A DNA stretch of 64,000 nt from Amphibacillus xylanus NBRC 15112 (GCF_000307165.1 NC_018704.1:2418001-2482000), one strand, 5' to 3'; counted from the stretch's first letter, positions 1 through 9,753 are shown. The notes: generated by a model not told the origin, from the sequence alone. A program made the numbers and translations.

Positions 1-918
1 ATACCTTAATTTACGAAATAGCTTTCGATCTCTTTCTTTGATATATTGCAACAGCTCTTTTTTCTTTTTCAGATTTTCCCTTTTACGAGAACGTATGAGT
101 AAGATTGAAGAAATAGTTGTGACTATTTCTAACTGGTGAAATAGATACTGTTGTAATTTCTCATTTTGAATCGACTCCAAATCGATATAGTCGATCATCA
201 ACTTGTTCACTTTTAGTTGCTGATCAATTCGATCAATCATTACTTTTTCATTAACTGATTGGTCGTCTCTTCCGATAAAATAACGATAGAAGTCAACGTC
301 TAAATAGTACATTCTCTCTACACGTGCTAATGGTTGATAGACATAAAGATTATCAACATAGAATGTATGCTTTGGCAATCTCAGGTGCATTTCTCTTAAT
401 AATTGTGTTCGATAGATTAGTGAATGCATCATTAGATATTGTCCTTTACGAAAAGGCTTAGTATCATCCCAAGTAAAAATCTTATCCTTAGGGATGACAC
501 TCGTATATTTCATAACTTTCTTATATTTTGCCCCTTCTTTTTCATAGACAAAATTACTAATTAATAAATCAATATATTGCTTTCTATCAATCAGACCACT
601 CAGTGTATCTAATATTTTTAAATACGCCCGGGTATCTACCCAATCATCACTATCGACCACTTTAAAATATAAACCTGTTGCATGTTTAAGCCCCGTATTG
701 ATCGCCTGTCCATGACCACCATTTGGTTGATGAATAACTTTAATTTTGCTCGGATTCATGTTTGCATAATTATCAGCAATTTCTGCTGTTTGATCAACAG
801 AACCATCATTGACTATAATTAACTCAACGTCATCTCTCGCTAATAATAGAGACTCTATACAATTTCTCATGTAATCTTGAGAATTATAACAAGGAATAAT
901 GACTGATAATAATTTCAT
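1..918 (-). CDS. Family 2 glycosyltransferase (C-terminus cut by window edge)
   Basis: The ATG at 918 opens a frame that stays open to base 1, giving 306 visible codons. The product begins MKLLSVIIPCYNSQDYM, the classic GT-A/GT2 N-terminal strand. It continues with VNDGSVDQT, the nucleotide-sugar-binding Asp region, with NGGHGQAINTGLKHA, and with VVDSDDW as the DxD-like metal site. It most likely transfers a sugar from a nucleotide donor to a cell-surface acceptor on the cytoplasmic face of the membrane. It lies 80 bp downstream of the GH43 gene on the same strand and probably ends the GH3-gtrA-GH43 operon. GT2 and GtrA-like proteins often act together in lipid-linked sugar transfer, so the GtrA-like neighbour may be a partner. 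The exact donor and acceptor cannot be read from the sequence. Confidence 0.88.
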   Translation of the reverse strand, partial: MKLLSVIIPCYNSQDYMRNCIESLLLARDDVELIIVNDGSVDQTAEIADNYANMNPSKIKVIHQPNGGHGQAINTGLKHATGLYFKVVDSDDWVDTRAYLKILDTLSGLIDRKQYIDLLISNFVYEKEGAKYKKVMKYTSVIPKDKIFTWDDTKPFRKGQYLMMHSLIYRTQLLREMHLRLPKHTFYVDNLYVYQPLARVERMYYLDVDFYRYFIGRDDQSVNEKVMIDRIDQQLKVNKLMIDYIDLESIQNEKLQQYLFHQLEIVTTISSILLIRSRKRENLKKKKELLQYIKERDRKLFRKLRY

Positions 919-998
919 AGCTACACCACCTCTTATTATGCTTGTTTGTCAGATTATTGGGGATGCATCTGCCTGTAAAGCTAAATGGTACTATATTG

Positions 999-2448
999 TT
1001 AATTTAAGATAAATGATTTGAAATCTAATTTCCCTGTTCCACGATAAGTGAAGTATAGCGCCTGCTTGCCTTTATCCAGCTGTAGCTTTGTATAGAAGTA
1101 TTTATATTCCTTCGTTGGACTAATCTTAATTTTTGCATTTGGCTTTGAATTGAGTTTTTCAGCCACCAGCATTATCCCTGAGCCACTAGCTTTTACACAA
1201 ACACCAACTTCCTCTATATCATCTATCATAAAATACTTATACCCTGCAGACGCGCCGTCTCTCATATTAGCAATATACTGATCTGGTCTACCCATACGAT
1301 CCTTACCCGTTTGAGTAAAATATGGGTGTTTTCTGAAAGTAATATTACCAAAGTACGTACCATATCTACCTGCACCATCAGCTGATCTTAGGTGACACGC
1401 AATATAGGCCCCATACTCTCCCTTTCCCCTCAACGGTCCATTGTTTAAACCGTGACTGGTTAGTTCTACTTGCGGAATAAAACCATCTTTATTAATTTCA
1501 ATTTGTTCTGCCATAGCTTGTCTAGAATAATGATGTCTATTTGTATGTCGATGATAAAATACATACCACTGATCATTAATCGCTACGATACTCCCATGAT
1601 TATTGCCAATATAATTATCAGCAGCGTGATCTGAAGAATAGCCATTGATATATAGATCGCCATTACTAATAATTGTTCCACCAAATTTAAAAGGCCCTGT
1701 AGGATTTTTACTGGTTGCATAACATAATTCATGACCGTTAATTGAAGAATAAATAAAGTAATACACTTCATTAATCTTTCTAATTGAACTCGCCTCAAAA
1801 AACTCATGCCCCTCAAATCCAGTACCGAAAGCCTCATCAACTTTATTCATAATGAGTTTCGTATCTCCAATGACAGTTTTCATATCAGATGCGAGTTGCA
1901 CCACATAGCCACCCTCAAATTTGCGCTTTTTCCCACCGGTAATTAACGCTGGAAGAGCTAGGAGCAAATCCAAAATATAGGTATACTGCACCATCATCAT
2001 CTACTAAAACTCCAGGATCAAATAAAAACGGATCACCTTTCCTACTTGAATATTTAGTTCCATCCAAATGACTAACATAATCATAAAACTCATATTGACC
2101 CGCAGGTGTATCACTCACAGCAATCGCCATCACACCAAAGAAATTTAAAGAATAATATAAGTAAAACCGACCATCAGCACCTTGAGCTACATCTGGTGCA
2201 TACATATGAAATAGCCCTAGTTTATTCATCGGGTCTTGTGTTTTACGGTAAATAACACCTTCATACTTCCATTCAGCTAAATTATCAATTGGAGCAGACC
2301 AACATACATAGTCATTCATGCAGAAGAACTTACCATTAAATCGATCATGGGAACCAAAAATATATAATCTATCTCCAAATACATATGGCTCACCATCAGG
2401 AATATACTCGTAATTGGGTAAAAAAGGGTTGAAAACTTGTCGATTCAT
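999..2448 (-). pseudogene. Glycoside hydrolase family 43 enzyme, split by a frameshift
   Basis: Two overlapping frames together make one GH43-type protein. The upstream frame (2448-1915) starts MNRQVFNPFLPNYEYIPDGEP. It holds the predicted catalytic base Asp in PDGEP, the MYAPDV segment with the pKa-tuning Asp, and DPGVLVDDDGAVYLYFGFAP. It then runs out of frame. The downstream frame (to 999) resumes with ALITGGKKRKFEGG and holds HEFFEASSIRK, with the likely acid Glu, then a C-terminal beta-rich region resembling a CBM6-type module. The frame switch lies at roughly 1950-1990. GH43 enzymes are beta-xylosidases or alpha-L-arabinofuranosidases acting on xylan side chains and oligosaccharides. 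The ATG at 2448 has an AAGGATG ribosome-binding site and lies 11 bp after the GtrA-like gene. All catalytic segments are otherwise intact, so a sequencing error or a recent lesion is likely. Confidence 0.85.
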
Positions 2449-2459
2449 AAACTACATCC

Positions 2460-3086
2460 TTATTTTGTTTGATTCTCAGGTTCTTGTTTGAAAATCACTT
2501 TGAAGATAGGATAGAAAACCCAGAACGAAATCGCACTGTTAATAATCATCGTTACCATATCTGCCATTGTTTCACCAAATGAACCCATACCCCATGTGTT
2601 CATTAATAAATTATAAATAGGCGCTTTATAGAAGCCTTGAGCTGCTGCTGCTCCAATTGTAATGACAAAATAGGCAATCACATACCACATGGCAGCTTTC
2701 CAAATATTAGAGTTCGATTTAAATGTGATACTTCTTTGGGCAAAAAAGTTAATAATCTGTGCAACCCCAATCGCTATTTGAACAGCAAGGAAGTAAGCTA
2801 GCCCACCTCCACCACCAGACGACAGCGGTCCTGCTGCATAATCAAACACAAAATAAGAGCTACCATCAAAGTTCTGACCAAATTGTAAGATCTGAAAATT
2901 GATGTTTATTAATGACGTTTGTTCAAATAGACCTCTTAAAACAGGCATTAATACTAATTGTAGTACCGTCACACCATTACTCAGCAGAAAAAAGACTAAG
3001 AATTGTGCTAGATTAGGGTGTTTCTCTTTAAAGTTAGCCCAAAATTTTAACTTTGGCACAGTTGTTTTATTTATCTCACTACTCAT
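2460..3086 (-). CDS. GtrA-like polytopic membrane protein
   Basis: The product has about 208 residues and four hydrophobic segments. FLLSNGVTVLQ lies in the first, and INFFAQRSITFKS lies between later ones; both resemble the GtrA family signatures near its first helix and its cytoplasmic loop. GtrA proteins are implicated in moving or presenting polyprenyl-phosphate-linked sugars for cell-envelope glycosylation. I chose the ATG at 3086 because AAGGAGGAG ends 4 bases before it; the longer TTG-initiated reading from 3104 would begin inside that Shine-Dalgarno sequence. It lies 31 bp after the GH3 gene and 11 bp before the GH43 gene, so the three are probably co-transcribed. A glycine stretch (SSGGGGG) sits in an extracytoplasmic loop. 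The family assignment is moderately sure and the substrate unknown. Confidence 0.65.
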   Translation of the reverse strand: MSSEINKTTVPKLKFWANFKEKHPNLAQFLVFFLLSNGVTVLQLVLMPVLRGLFEQTSLININFQILQFGQNFDGSSYFVFDYAAGPLSSGGGGGLAYFLAVQIAIGVAQIINFFAQRSITFKSNSNIWKAAMWYVIAYFVITIGAAAAQGFYKAPIYNLLMNTWGMGSFGETMADMVTMIINSAISFWVFYPIFKVIFKQEPENQTK

Positions 3087-3117
3087 TATACTCCTCCTTC
3101 GCAAGCGAACGATAGTG

Positions 3118-5538
3118 TTAATTGTTTACTTTAGCAGCTTTAATCATCTGTTTTCTTTCACGTAACACATGCTTCAAGCCCTTATAGAATTGACCATTTA
3201 CAATCATTAACACACCGTCTACCATTGGCATATTCATGATTCCACCAGTCATCCTCGCCAATCCTCTAAATGGCATATGATAGACTGACATCATGATTAG
3301 ATTGGCTGTCGATCGTTTGCCAATCTTTCTTAAAAACCAATGAGAAAACTTAATCAGCTGATAAGCAAATCTAGCAAACAACCCTTTTGCATACTGACAT
3401 TGTGCAATCGTATCATTGTAGCCAAGTGGTTTCGTCCGATCCCATTTAGCATCGGGGACTTTTCTTCCTAATAATGTTTCAAATTCTTCTAATCCAACAT
3501 TGCTCACTTGACCTGAATAATAACTTGGTATGTCTGTTTGATCATATGGTAATGGCGCACCTGTTCCTTCAACAAACAACACACCACTCAGCTGAATATC
3601 CACACTGGATGATCCAATCATAATCTCATAATCTGCTTCTTCAATCTCCCATTGATTTGTTTTCACATTAAAATACCTAAAAGTTTTATCATCAAATGGA
3701 ATTGTTACTGTTTTAGATTCCCCTGGTTGTAGACTGACTTTAACAAATCCTTTTAACTCCTTTTTAGGTCTAAAAATTGCCCTAGACTGACAACCGACAT
3801 ATAATTGAGCAGCTTCCATACCCGGTAGATTACCAGTGTTTGTGATTGTAAATGTAGCGCCTGCTCGGTCAACTTCAAGATCAGAGTATTCAAATGTTGT
3901 GTAGCTTAGGCCATACCCAAATGGAAATCTGACAGCCACGTTTGCCGTGTCATAGTAACGGTAGCCAATAAATAACCCTTCTCGATATTCAACACTGACT
4001 TCTTTTCCTGGGAATTGGTGATAAGAAGGCGTATCTTCATAACGAATTGGATAAGATTCAGCTAACTTACCTGACGGGTTTACCTCTCCCGTCAAAATTC
4101 TGAGGATTGCCTTTGCACCTGCTTGTCCACTAAGTTGTCCATGTAATAAGCCTTTCACTTTATCGATCCATGGCATTTCTACTACAGCGCCACTTGACAG
4201 AATGACAACAATATTTTGATTGACTTGATAGATTTCATTTAAAAGGTCAATTTGATTCTGTGGAATCTTAATACTTTCTCGATCTAATCCCTCAGCTTCC
4301 GTTACTTCATCTAGTCCGAGATATAAAAGTACGACTTCTGCTTTTTCAGCAAGTGCGCATGCCTTTGCTATTTTTCTATTGCTTTTCTTTCCATAGCGAT
4401 TAAAACCAGGTTCAAAGCCAATACTTTTAATCCCTGATTGAGCTAAAGAATCTAGTGTGTTTTCCAATATGGTCGGATTTACAACCGATGAGCCTGCCCC
4501 TTGATAACGAGGCTCTCTTGCAAAGTCACCAATCACAGCTACGTTTACATCATTATTTAATGGTAAAATATTTTCTTCATTTTTTAAGAGAACAATCGAT
4601 TCTTCGGCAATCTTCTGAGCAAGTTGATGATGTTTCTTTTCATCAACACTAGCGTTTGATTCTTTAAGTGCAGAAGTCGTCGACATAATCAATTCCAATA
4701 AACGATCAACCGCTTCATCTAATACTTCCTCTTTTAATTCACCGCTTTTAATCGCTTGATAAATATCCTGATCTGTCTCTCCATTCGTCGTCGGCATCTC
4801 CAATTCATTACCAACTTTAAGAGCTGCCACCCGATCATTATTACCACCCCAGTCAGTCACAACAACACCATCGTAGTCCCATTCATTGCGGAGGATAGTG
4901 TTCAATAGATGAGGGTTTTCATTTGCATACGTGCCATTTAACTTGTTATATGCGGACATAACTGTTTTGGCTTTACCTTCTTTGATAGCTATTTCAAAAG
5001 CAGTTAAGTATATTTCTCTAAGTGTTCGTTCGTCAACGATTGTATCAATTGCCATTCGTCTTTCTTCTTGATTATTAACAGCAAAGTGTTTAACTGAAGC
5101 CGCGATTCCTTTTGATTGAATGCCTTGAATTAAACTTGCTGCTAATTTCCCTGCTAAGTATGGATCCTCACTAAAGTATTCGAAGTTTCGACCTGCCAAA
5201 GGATTTCGCTTCATATTGATACCGGGTCCAAGCAGAACATTAACTTTTTGATTAGCAGCTTCAATTCCTAAATATTGCCCCATTTTATTAATTAAATTAA
5301 CATCCCAACTATTCGCAACTGTTGCAGCTGTTGGAAAACAAGTTGCTGGAATACTCGGATTAAGTCCCAAATGGTCAGCAGCAGCCGCTTGCTTACGAAT
5401 GCCGTGTGGACCATCTGCAAGAAACATACTTGGGATGCCTAAACGATCAATATTCTCTGACTGCCAGAAGTCCTTGCCTGACATTAGGGATACTTTTTCT
5501 GCTAAAGTCATTTGATTAATTATTGTATTATATTTCAT
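3118..5538 (-). CDS. Glycoside hydrolase family 3 beta-glucosidase/beta-xylosidase
   Basis: This 806-residue protein has the usual GH3 order: an N-terminal TIM barrel, a GH3_C alpha/beta domain and an FN3-like domain. The barrel carries KHFAVNNQE around 150-157 and the nucleophile Asp229 in GVVVTDWGG. GPGINMKRNPLAGRNFEYFSEDP is the substrate-binding stretch. There is no signal peptide, so it should act on imported gluco- or xylo-oligosaccharides in the cytoplasm. About 120 residues follow the FN3-like domain, with the basic, amphipathic segment LIKFSHWFLRKIGKR, which is longer than a minimal GH3 enzyme and may be a membrane-associating tail. It is the first gene of the minus-strand run GH3-gtrA-GH43-GT2. 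The exact sugar specificity cannot be decided by eye. Confidence 0.93.
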   Translation of the reverse strand: MKYNTIINQMTLAEKVSLMSGKDFWQSENIDRLGIPSMFLADGPHGIRKQAAAADHLGLNPSIPATCFPTAATVANSWDVNLINKMGQYLGIEAANQKVNVLLGPGINMKRNPLAGRNFEYFSEDPYLAGKLAASLIQGIQSKGIAASVKHFAVNNQEERRMAIDTIVDERTLREIYLTAFEIAIKEGKAKTVMSAYNKLNGTYANENPHLLNTILRNEWDYDGVVVTDWGGNNDRVAALKVGNELEMPTTNGETDQDIYQAIKSGELKEEVLDEAVDRLLELIMSTTSALKESNASVDEKKHHQLAQKIAEESIVLLKNEENILPLNNDVNVAVIGDFAREPRYQGAGSSVVNPTILENTLDSLAQSGIKSIGFEPGFNRYGKKSNRKIAKACALAEKAEVVLLYLGLDEVTEAEGLDRESIKIPQNQIDLLNEIYQVNQNIVVILSSGAVVEMPWIDKVKGLLHGQLSGQAGAKAILRILTGEVNPSGKLAESYPIRYEDTPSYHQFPGKEVSVEYREGLFIGYRYYDTANVAVRFPFGYGLSYTTFEYSDLEVDRAGATFTITNTGNLPGMEAAQLYVGCQSRAIFRPKKELKGFVKVSLQPGESKTVTIPFDDKTFRYFNVKTNQWEIEEADYEIMIGSSSVDIQLSGVLFVEGTGAPLPYDQTDIPSYYSGQVSNVGLEEFETLLGRKVPDAKWDRTKPLGYNDTIAQCQYAKGLFARFAYQLIKFSHWFLRKIGKRSTANLIMMSVYHMPFRGLARMTGGIMNMPMVDGVLMIVNGQFYKGLKHVLRERKQMIKAAKVNN

Positions 5539-6080
5539 TTTTATTCCTCATTTATAATTTTAAATTGCTTCTTCAAACACCCGTCATTTTAATCTTCTGA
5601 TCAAATTAAATTGCTTTATTTTCTGTATATTTTGCAAGTAATAAATTAAATGATAAATTGTTATTTAGAGTAAAAATTATTCATTTACTTTATTAAATAT
5701 AAATGCAACTTCAATTATCTGAATATTCCGACATCTATAACGCCATTTTTAGCCCTGATAAACCACTCTATTACCTAAGTTTGATTTATAAGTTGTTAAT
5801 TAGAAAACTAATTCTAAACACACATATCAATAGATATAAACTCATTTTCCCTGTCATTTAAGTGAGGAAAATAATCGTTGATAAACATCGCAATATTCTA
5901 TTTTATGGATAGGTAACCTCTACTAGGATTACCTATCCATTTGTTGTTAAATATTATATAGACTGCTTTCAAATTGAGTATTAGTTATTTTACTTCTAAC
6001 AATAAGCCGATAGAAATATCTAACCTTAATTCAGCCATTAAGTTAGCAATCACTTAACGGGTTGTGAATGACTACTTTAT
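5539..6080. other. Non-coding interval with one long inverted repeat
   Basis: This 540-bp AT-rich stretch separates the lipoprotein gene from the GH3 gene, both on the minus strand. The only clear structure is the inverted repeat at 5905-5940. The promoter of the GH3 operon should lie near its left end, but I could not pick a convincing -35/-10 pair. Confidence 0.5.
5905..5940. repeat. Perfect 12-bp inverted repeat with 12-base loop
   Basis: ATGGATAGGTAA at 5905-5916 pairs exactly with TTACCTATCCAT at 5929-5940. It lies about 140 bp past the lipoprotein stop codon and could end that transcript. No clear T-run follows on either strand, so it may instead be an operator or an mRNA-end stabiliser. 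Confidence 0.6.
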
Positions 6081-6599
6081 TTACTCTAAAGTTCCAGTTA
6101 GCTCTACATCAATGCCTGCATCAGGTATTGCAATAGTTGTTGTATATACTCCATCCGAAGATGTAATTTCGTACTCTATTTCTTCTCCTGTATTATACTG
6201 CGTACCTTTAGTCGTAATTACTCCATCTGTTTCTTCATATCCACCCTCAACAAATTTAACTGTAGCCTCTCCAGCATAGTCTACCAAGCCATAAAATGTC
6301 CCATCATTCAATAACACCATAATAGTTGGAGCCCAGCCAGCACCTACACCTTCAAGTATTAAGTATGAATCCTCATCTGCCACTGAAGCAAGAAGTTCAT
6401 CTGTACTCGCAGGAGCCACTTCTTCAACACCCTCTTCTTCCACATCGTTATTCAAATCTTCACCTTCTGTTTGTTCTTCTGTATCTACTGGCGCTTCAGC
6501 TTCTGGAATATCATCATTTTCACTACACGCAACCATAAATAGAGCCATTAATACTACCATTCCGAACACCATTAATCGTTTCATCATTTCTCTTTTCAT
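6081..6599 (-). CDS. Small lipoprotein of unknown function
   Basis: The product has 172 residues: a basic N-terminus, a hydrophobic stretch and the lipobox FMVAC, so it should be lipid-anchored to the outer face of the membrane. After the Cys comes a strongly acidic, low-complexity linker of about 35 residues rich in Glu, Asp, Thr and Val. It is followed by a compact domain of about 110 residues dominated by beta-strand patterns (MVLLNDGTFYGLVDY, VYTTTIAIPDAG). A GGAGG motif eight bases before the ATG at 6599 supports the start. It lies about 105 bp downstream of the membrane-anchored permuted GH3 gene on the same strand and may be transcribed with it. I do not recognise the domain. A role in holding glucan at the cell surface is speculation based on context. 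Confidence 0.75.
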   Translation of the reverse strand: MKREMMKRLMVFGMVVLMALFMVACSENDDIPEAEAPVDTEEQTEGEDLNNDVEEEGVEEVAPASTDELLASVADEDSYLILEGVGAGWAPTIMVLLNDGTFYGLVDYAGEATVKFVEGGYEETDGVITTKGTQYNTGEEIEYEITSSDGVYTTTIAIPDAGIDVELTGTLE

Positions 6600-6706
6600 T
6601 AGTTAAACCTCCATAAATTATAATTAGTAAAGTACTTATTTAATAACGTGATCAATATAAAATTACTATTTTAAAACAAAATAACAGCTTATTGATATAC
6701 CTTTGA

Positions 6707-9514
6707 TTATTTTGATTTTTCTAGACTTTCTTTTGTTGATGTTAGCTTTATAAAGCCAGTTAGACTTATTCCTAGTAATACAAAATTGATAGTACCCAAT
6801 AACAGTAACCAGTATGGGAACCCATAAGTTACAGGTTCTGTGACTGCATGGCTATTTACAACTGTATATAAGATGTTTTTAGTCGCTCGGCGCATAGCTT
6901 GCTTACCTGTATGAGTTGATGTACTAGCCTCTGTCGGTGTGTCTCCCAATGTACTTAGCATGATGTCGCCACCTGCACGAATACTTTGATCAACATTCAT
7001 ATAATCACCATTAGCGTAATCAGATATAACCATACCAACAAAGCCCCATTCATTCCTCAAAACATCTGTGAGTAATGCTTTATTTCCACCTGCCCAAACA
7101 GTTCCAATTCTATTGTAAGAGCTCATTATCGCTGTTGTTTGGCCGGATTTTACAATATCCTCAAAAGCCTTCAAATACAATTCTCGGATAGCCTGTTCAT
7201 TAGACCATACAGCTACACCTGAACGATTTATTTCCTGATCGTTTAATGCAAAGTGTTTAACCGTTGCGAAAACACCTCTTGATTTAAGCCCTTGAACAAA
7301 TTCGCTCCCAATTTTAGCAGTTAAAATCGGATCTTCTGAATAGTATTCGAAGTTTCTACCTGAAAATGGTGTGCGATGTAGATTAACCCCGGGCGCATAT
7401 AGACCTGCAACACCTCGGCTAACAGCTTCATCTCCAAAAACGATACCCATTTCATTTGCAAGTTCCTTATTAAATGTTGAAGCCAAAACTACTTGACTCT
7501 GAAACTGGACACCTTTGAGGTCGCTGTTTGTCAATGAATTTAGCCCAGCAGGACCATCAATATTAATTGTTCGGTCTTTTTTAATAGACTCGACCTCTAT
7601 TGTTCCAAATCCACCATACCCAATAAGGTTTGACATGTCACTTACACTTAATTGGTCTAGTAACTTATCCCATTTCTCATCCTCATAATCGATGCCAACC
7701 ATATCTTCCAAGACTAAGCCATTATTTGCACCAGTAGTGATATCCGCGATTCCAGTATCATCATCCTGAGCATATATTGCTACTGCATTATTGGCATTTA
7801 GAGTATAGAGTAACTCATCTGATGCTTCTTTTGTTTCAACTCGTTCTTTAGGTAATGTACCTTCCCAGTCAGCACGTGATACATAAGTAACATCACCTAA
7901 AGCATCATCAAAACGATTCACCGCTGCCGTTAAATCACCCGAACGTGGATTGTCTTCATTAAAAACTACTGTTTTCTCAACACTATAGTCAAATGAGTCA
8001 ATCACATTATGTGCATCACTCATCACCTTAATTTGATAATTACCTGAGTCCAGCACATAGCACCCATTATCCTTATAATCATAAGACGCCATGTCCTCGA
8101 CATTAAACTCTAACGTTACTGTCTCTGATTCATTTGGTTCAAGAATCTTGGTTTTTCCAAAATCCGCTAATACAACGTGAGATTTTTCAATTCCACCTAT
8201 GATATATGGCGGTGTATAGTAAACTTGAACGACCTCTTTGCCCGGAACATCTCCTGTATTTGTAACCCTTACCTCAACTGAAATTTTCCCGTTTTTTTCA
8301 TCATGTGATACAAGTTCTTGTGTGAATTCCGTAAAGCTCTTTCCGTATCCAAATGGGTATTGAACTACGTCATCATAAACTTCCTGATCAACTTCACCAG
8401 TTTCGTTATCTACATATCGTGTCTCGTAATAACGATAACCCACATAAATACCTTCAGCGTACTCTAAATAATGTTCACCTGTAGTCTTACCATTTTTAAC
8501 ATAGTCAAAGTTTCCTGCGTTATAATAAGCTGGTGCTGTAGTTAAATCATAAGCATAAGTGTCGACAAGTCGGCCAGAGGGGTTCACTTCTCCAGAAAGC
8601 ACCTGCCCAACAGCAGTAAATCCAGTAGAACCAGGTCCTCCAATCCATAAAGCAGCGTCAATACCTTCCTCTTCAAGAAAACCTAATTCCATTGCGTTTG
8701 AAGAGTTGATTACGACAATTACCTTATCAAAGTTACTCTTTACCAATTCAAGCATATCACTTTCTACTTTTTGTAGCTCTAAGTAATGTTTATCAGCATC
8801 GCCACCTTCATAGCTCGACATATCCATCGGCAAGTCGCCACCTTCCCCACCACTTCGAGAAAACATGACGAGAGCTACATCCGAAAATTCCTTCGCATTA
8901 TTAATTATACTTTCGCTATATTCATTAGCTGAAGGTTCAAATATGTCATAATTACCACCCTGTAGAGCAAAGATGTTAGTAGAACTCTCCGCAGGGGCGC
9001 GATCTTCATAAAACATTGTTAACTCGTCATTCACTGTAAACCCTGCTTGTTCAAGCCCTTGTTGTAAAGTCACATTAGCCGATTCATCTCCTGCTCCTGA
9101 GCCTATACCTCCATATATCGGGCGAATAGACGACATACCAAATACATTAATTTTTGAAGACCCATCTAAAGGTAGGATACCTTCCTTATTTTCCAAAAGA
9201 ACAATTCCTTCTCCTACAATCTTTTGCGTTAAGTCTCTCGATGCATCTGCCGCTTCTGTTACAGTTGCCTCATTAACCACAACTGTTGAAAAGTATTGAT
9301 TAATGATGTTATTTAACTCATAGATAGCCCCATTTGCAACAACAACAATAATCAACAAGAGACTAAGCAAAGCAGTTCCCCACTTTTGCTTTCTGTTTAT
9401 AACTCCACCAATCTTACGCTTCTTCCTACCCCTAATAAAAGCCACAGTTAATATCAATGCAGATATGATAACAACCGCAATAAATATTATCCTAGTTATA
9501 CTGGCCACATTCAT
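6707..9514 (-). CDS. Circularly permuted, membrane-anchored GH3 enzyme
   Basis: This 935-residue protein has the GH3 domains in reversed order. Two N-terminal membrane helices (about 5-27 and 45-65) are followed by the GH3_C domain (GEGIVLLENKEGILPLDG, from about 100) and the FN3-like domain (VTNTGDVPGKEVVQVYY). The TIM-barrel domain comes last, with NLHRTPFSGRNFEYYSEDP, KHFALNDQE and the nucleophile Asp832 in GMVISDYANGDY. A further hydrophobic helix lies near 899-922, so the enzyme is tethered at both ends. Permuted GH3 enzymes of this order are known from gut and rumen Firmicutes. Placement of the catalytic domains outside the cell is inferred from the helices. It would cleave beta-glucosides or oligosaccharides at the cell surface. 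A cre site lies upstream and a two-component system upstream of that. Confidence 0.92.
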   Translation of the reverse strand: MNVASITRIIFIAVVIISALILTVAFIRGRKKRKIGGVINRKQKWGTALLSLLLIIVVVANGAIYELNNIINQYFSTVVVNEATVTEAADASRDLTQKIVGEGIVLLENKEGILPLDGSSKINVFGMSSIRPIYGGIGSGAGDESANVTLQQGLEQAGFTVNDELTMFYEDRAPAESSTNIFALQGGNYDIFEPSANEYSESIINNAKEFSDVALVMFSRSGGEGGDLPMDMSSYEGGDADKHYLELQKVESDMLELVKSNFDKVIVVINSSNAMELGFLEEEGIDAALWIGGPGSTGFTAVGQVLSGEVNPSGRLVDTYAYDLTTAPAYYNAGNFDYVKNGKTTGEHYLEYAEGIYVGYRYYETRYVDNETGEVDQEVYDDVVQYPFGYGKSFTEFTQELVSHDEKNGKISVEVRVTNTGDVPGKEVVQVYYTPPYIIGGIEKSHVVLADFGKTKILEPNESETVTLEFNVEDMASYDYKDNGCYVLDSGNYQIKVMSDAHNVIDSFDYSVEKTVVFNEDNPRSGDLTAAVNRFDDALGDVTYVSRADWEGTLPKERVETKEASDELLYTLNANNAVAIYAQDDDTGIADITTGANNGLVLEDMVGIDYEDEKWDKLLDQLSVSDMSNLIGYGGFGTIEVESIKKDRTINIDGPAGLNSLTNSDLKGVQFQSQVVLASTFNKELANEMGIVFGDEAVSRGVAGLYAPGVNLHRTPFSGRNFEYYSEDPILTAKIGSEFVQGLKSRGVFATVKHFALNDQEINRSGVAVWSNEQAIRELYLKAFEDIVKSGQTTAIMSSYNRIGTVWAGGNKALLTDVLRNEWGFVGMVISDYANGDYMNVDQSIRAGGDIMLSTLGDTPTEASTSTHTGKQAMRRATKNILYTVVNSHAVTEPVTYGFPYWLLLLGTINFVLLGISLTGFIKLTSTKESLEKSK

Positions 9515-9583
9515 AGCAAATCCTCCTAATGATTAAAACTCTTCTCTAAATGAAAGCTAGCTTTGAAATAGTACCACATCATT

Positions 9584-9598
9584 TGTCTACGCTTTCAT
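9584..9598 (-). promoter_or_regulatory. cre site (CcpA operator) before the permuted GH3 gene
   Basis: On the minus strand this reads ATGAAAGCGTAGACA, which fits the Gram-positive catabolite-responsive element WTGNAANCGNWNNCW at every fixed position. It lies 70 bp upstream of the GH3 start, a usual place for carbon catabolite repression. A separate perfect palindrome, AAAGCTAGCTTT, lies at 9553-9564 between it and the gene and could be a second operator. Confidence 0.7.
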
Positions 9599-9702
9599 TT
9601 AAATCACAATTTCAAATTATATTTTATATCATAGCACGTCTTTTTTAATATTATTTTAAGTTTCACGAGCTGTACCTATTTCCGCATGAACTGTCATTCA
9701 TT

Positions 9703-9738
9703 AAAAAAACTGGATGTGCATACTTACGCTCATCCAGT
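9703..9738 (-). terminator. Rho-independent terminator of the two-component operon
   Basis: ACTGGATG and CATCCAGT form an 8-bp stem (9709-9716 with 9731-9738), followed on the minus strand by a run of T. It lies directly after the stop codon of the sensor kinase. Confidence 0.85.
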
Positions 9739-9753
9739 CGTCTAAAAAAGACT

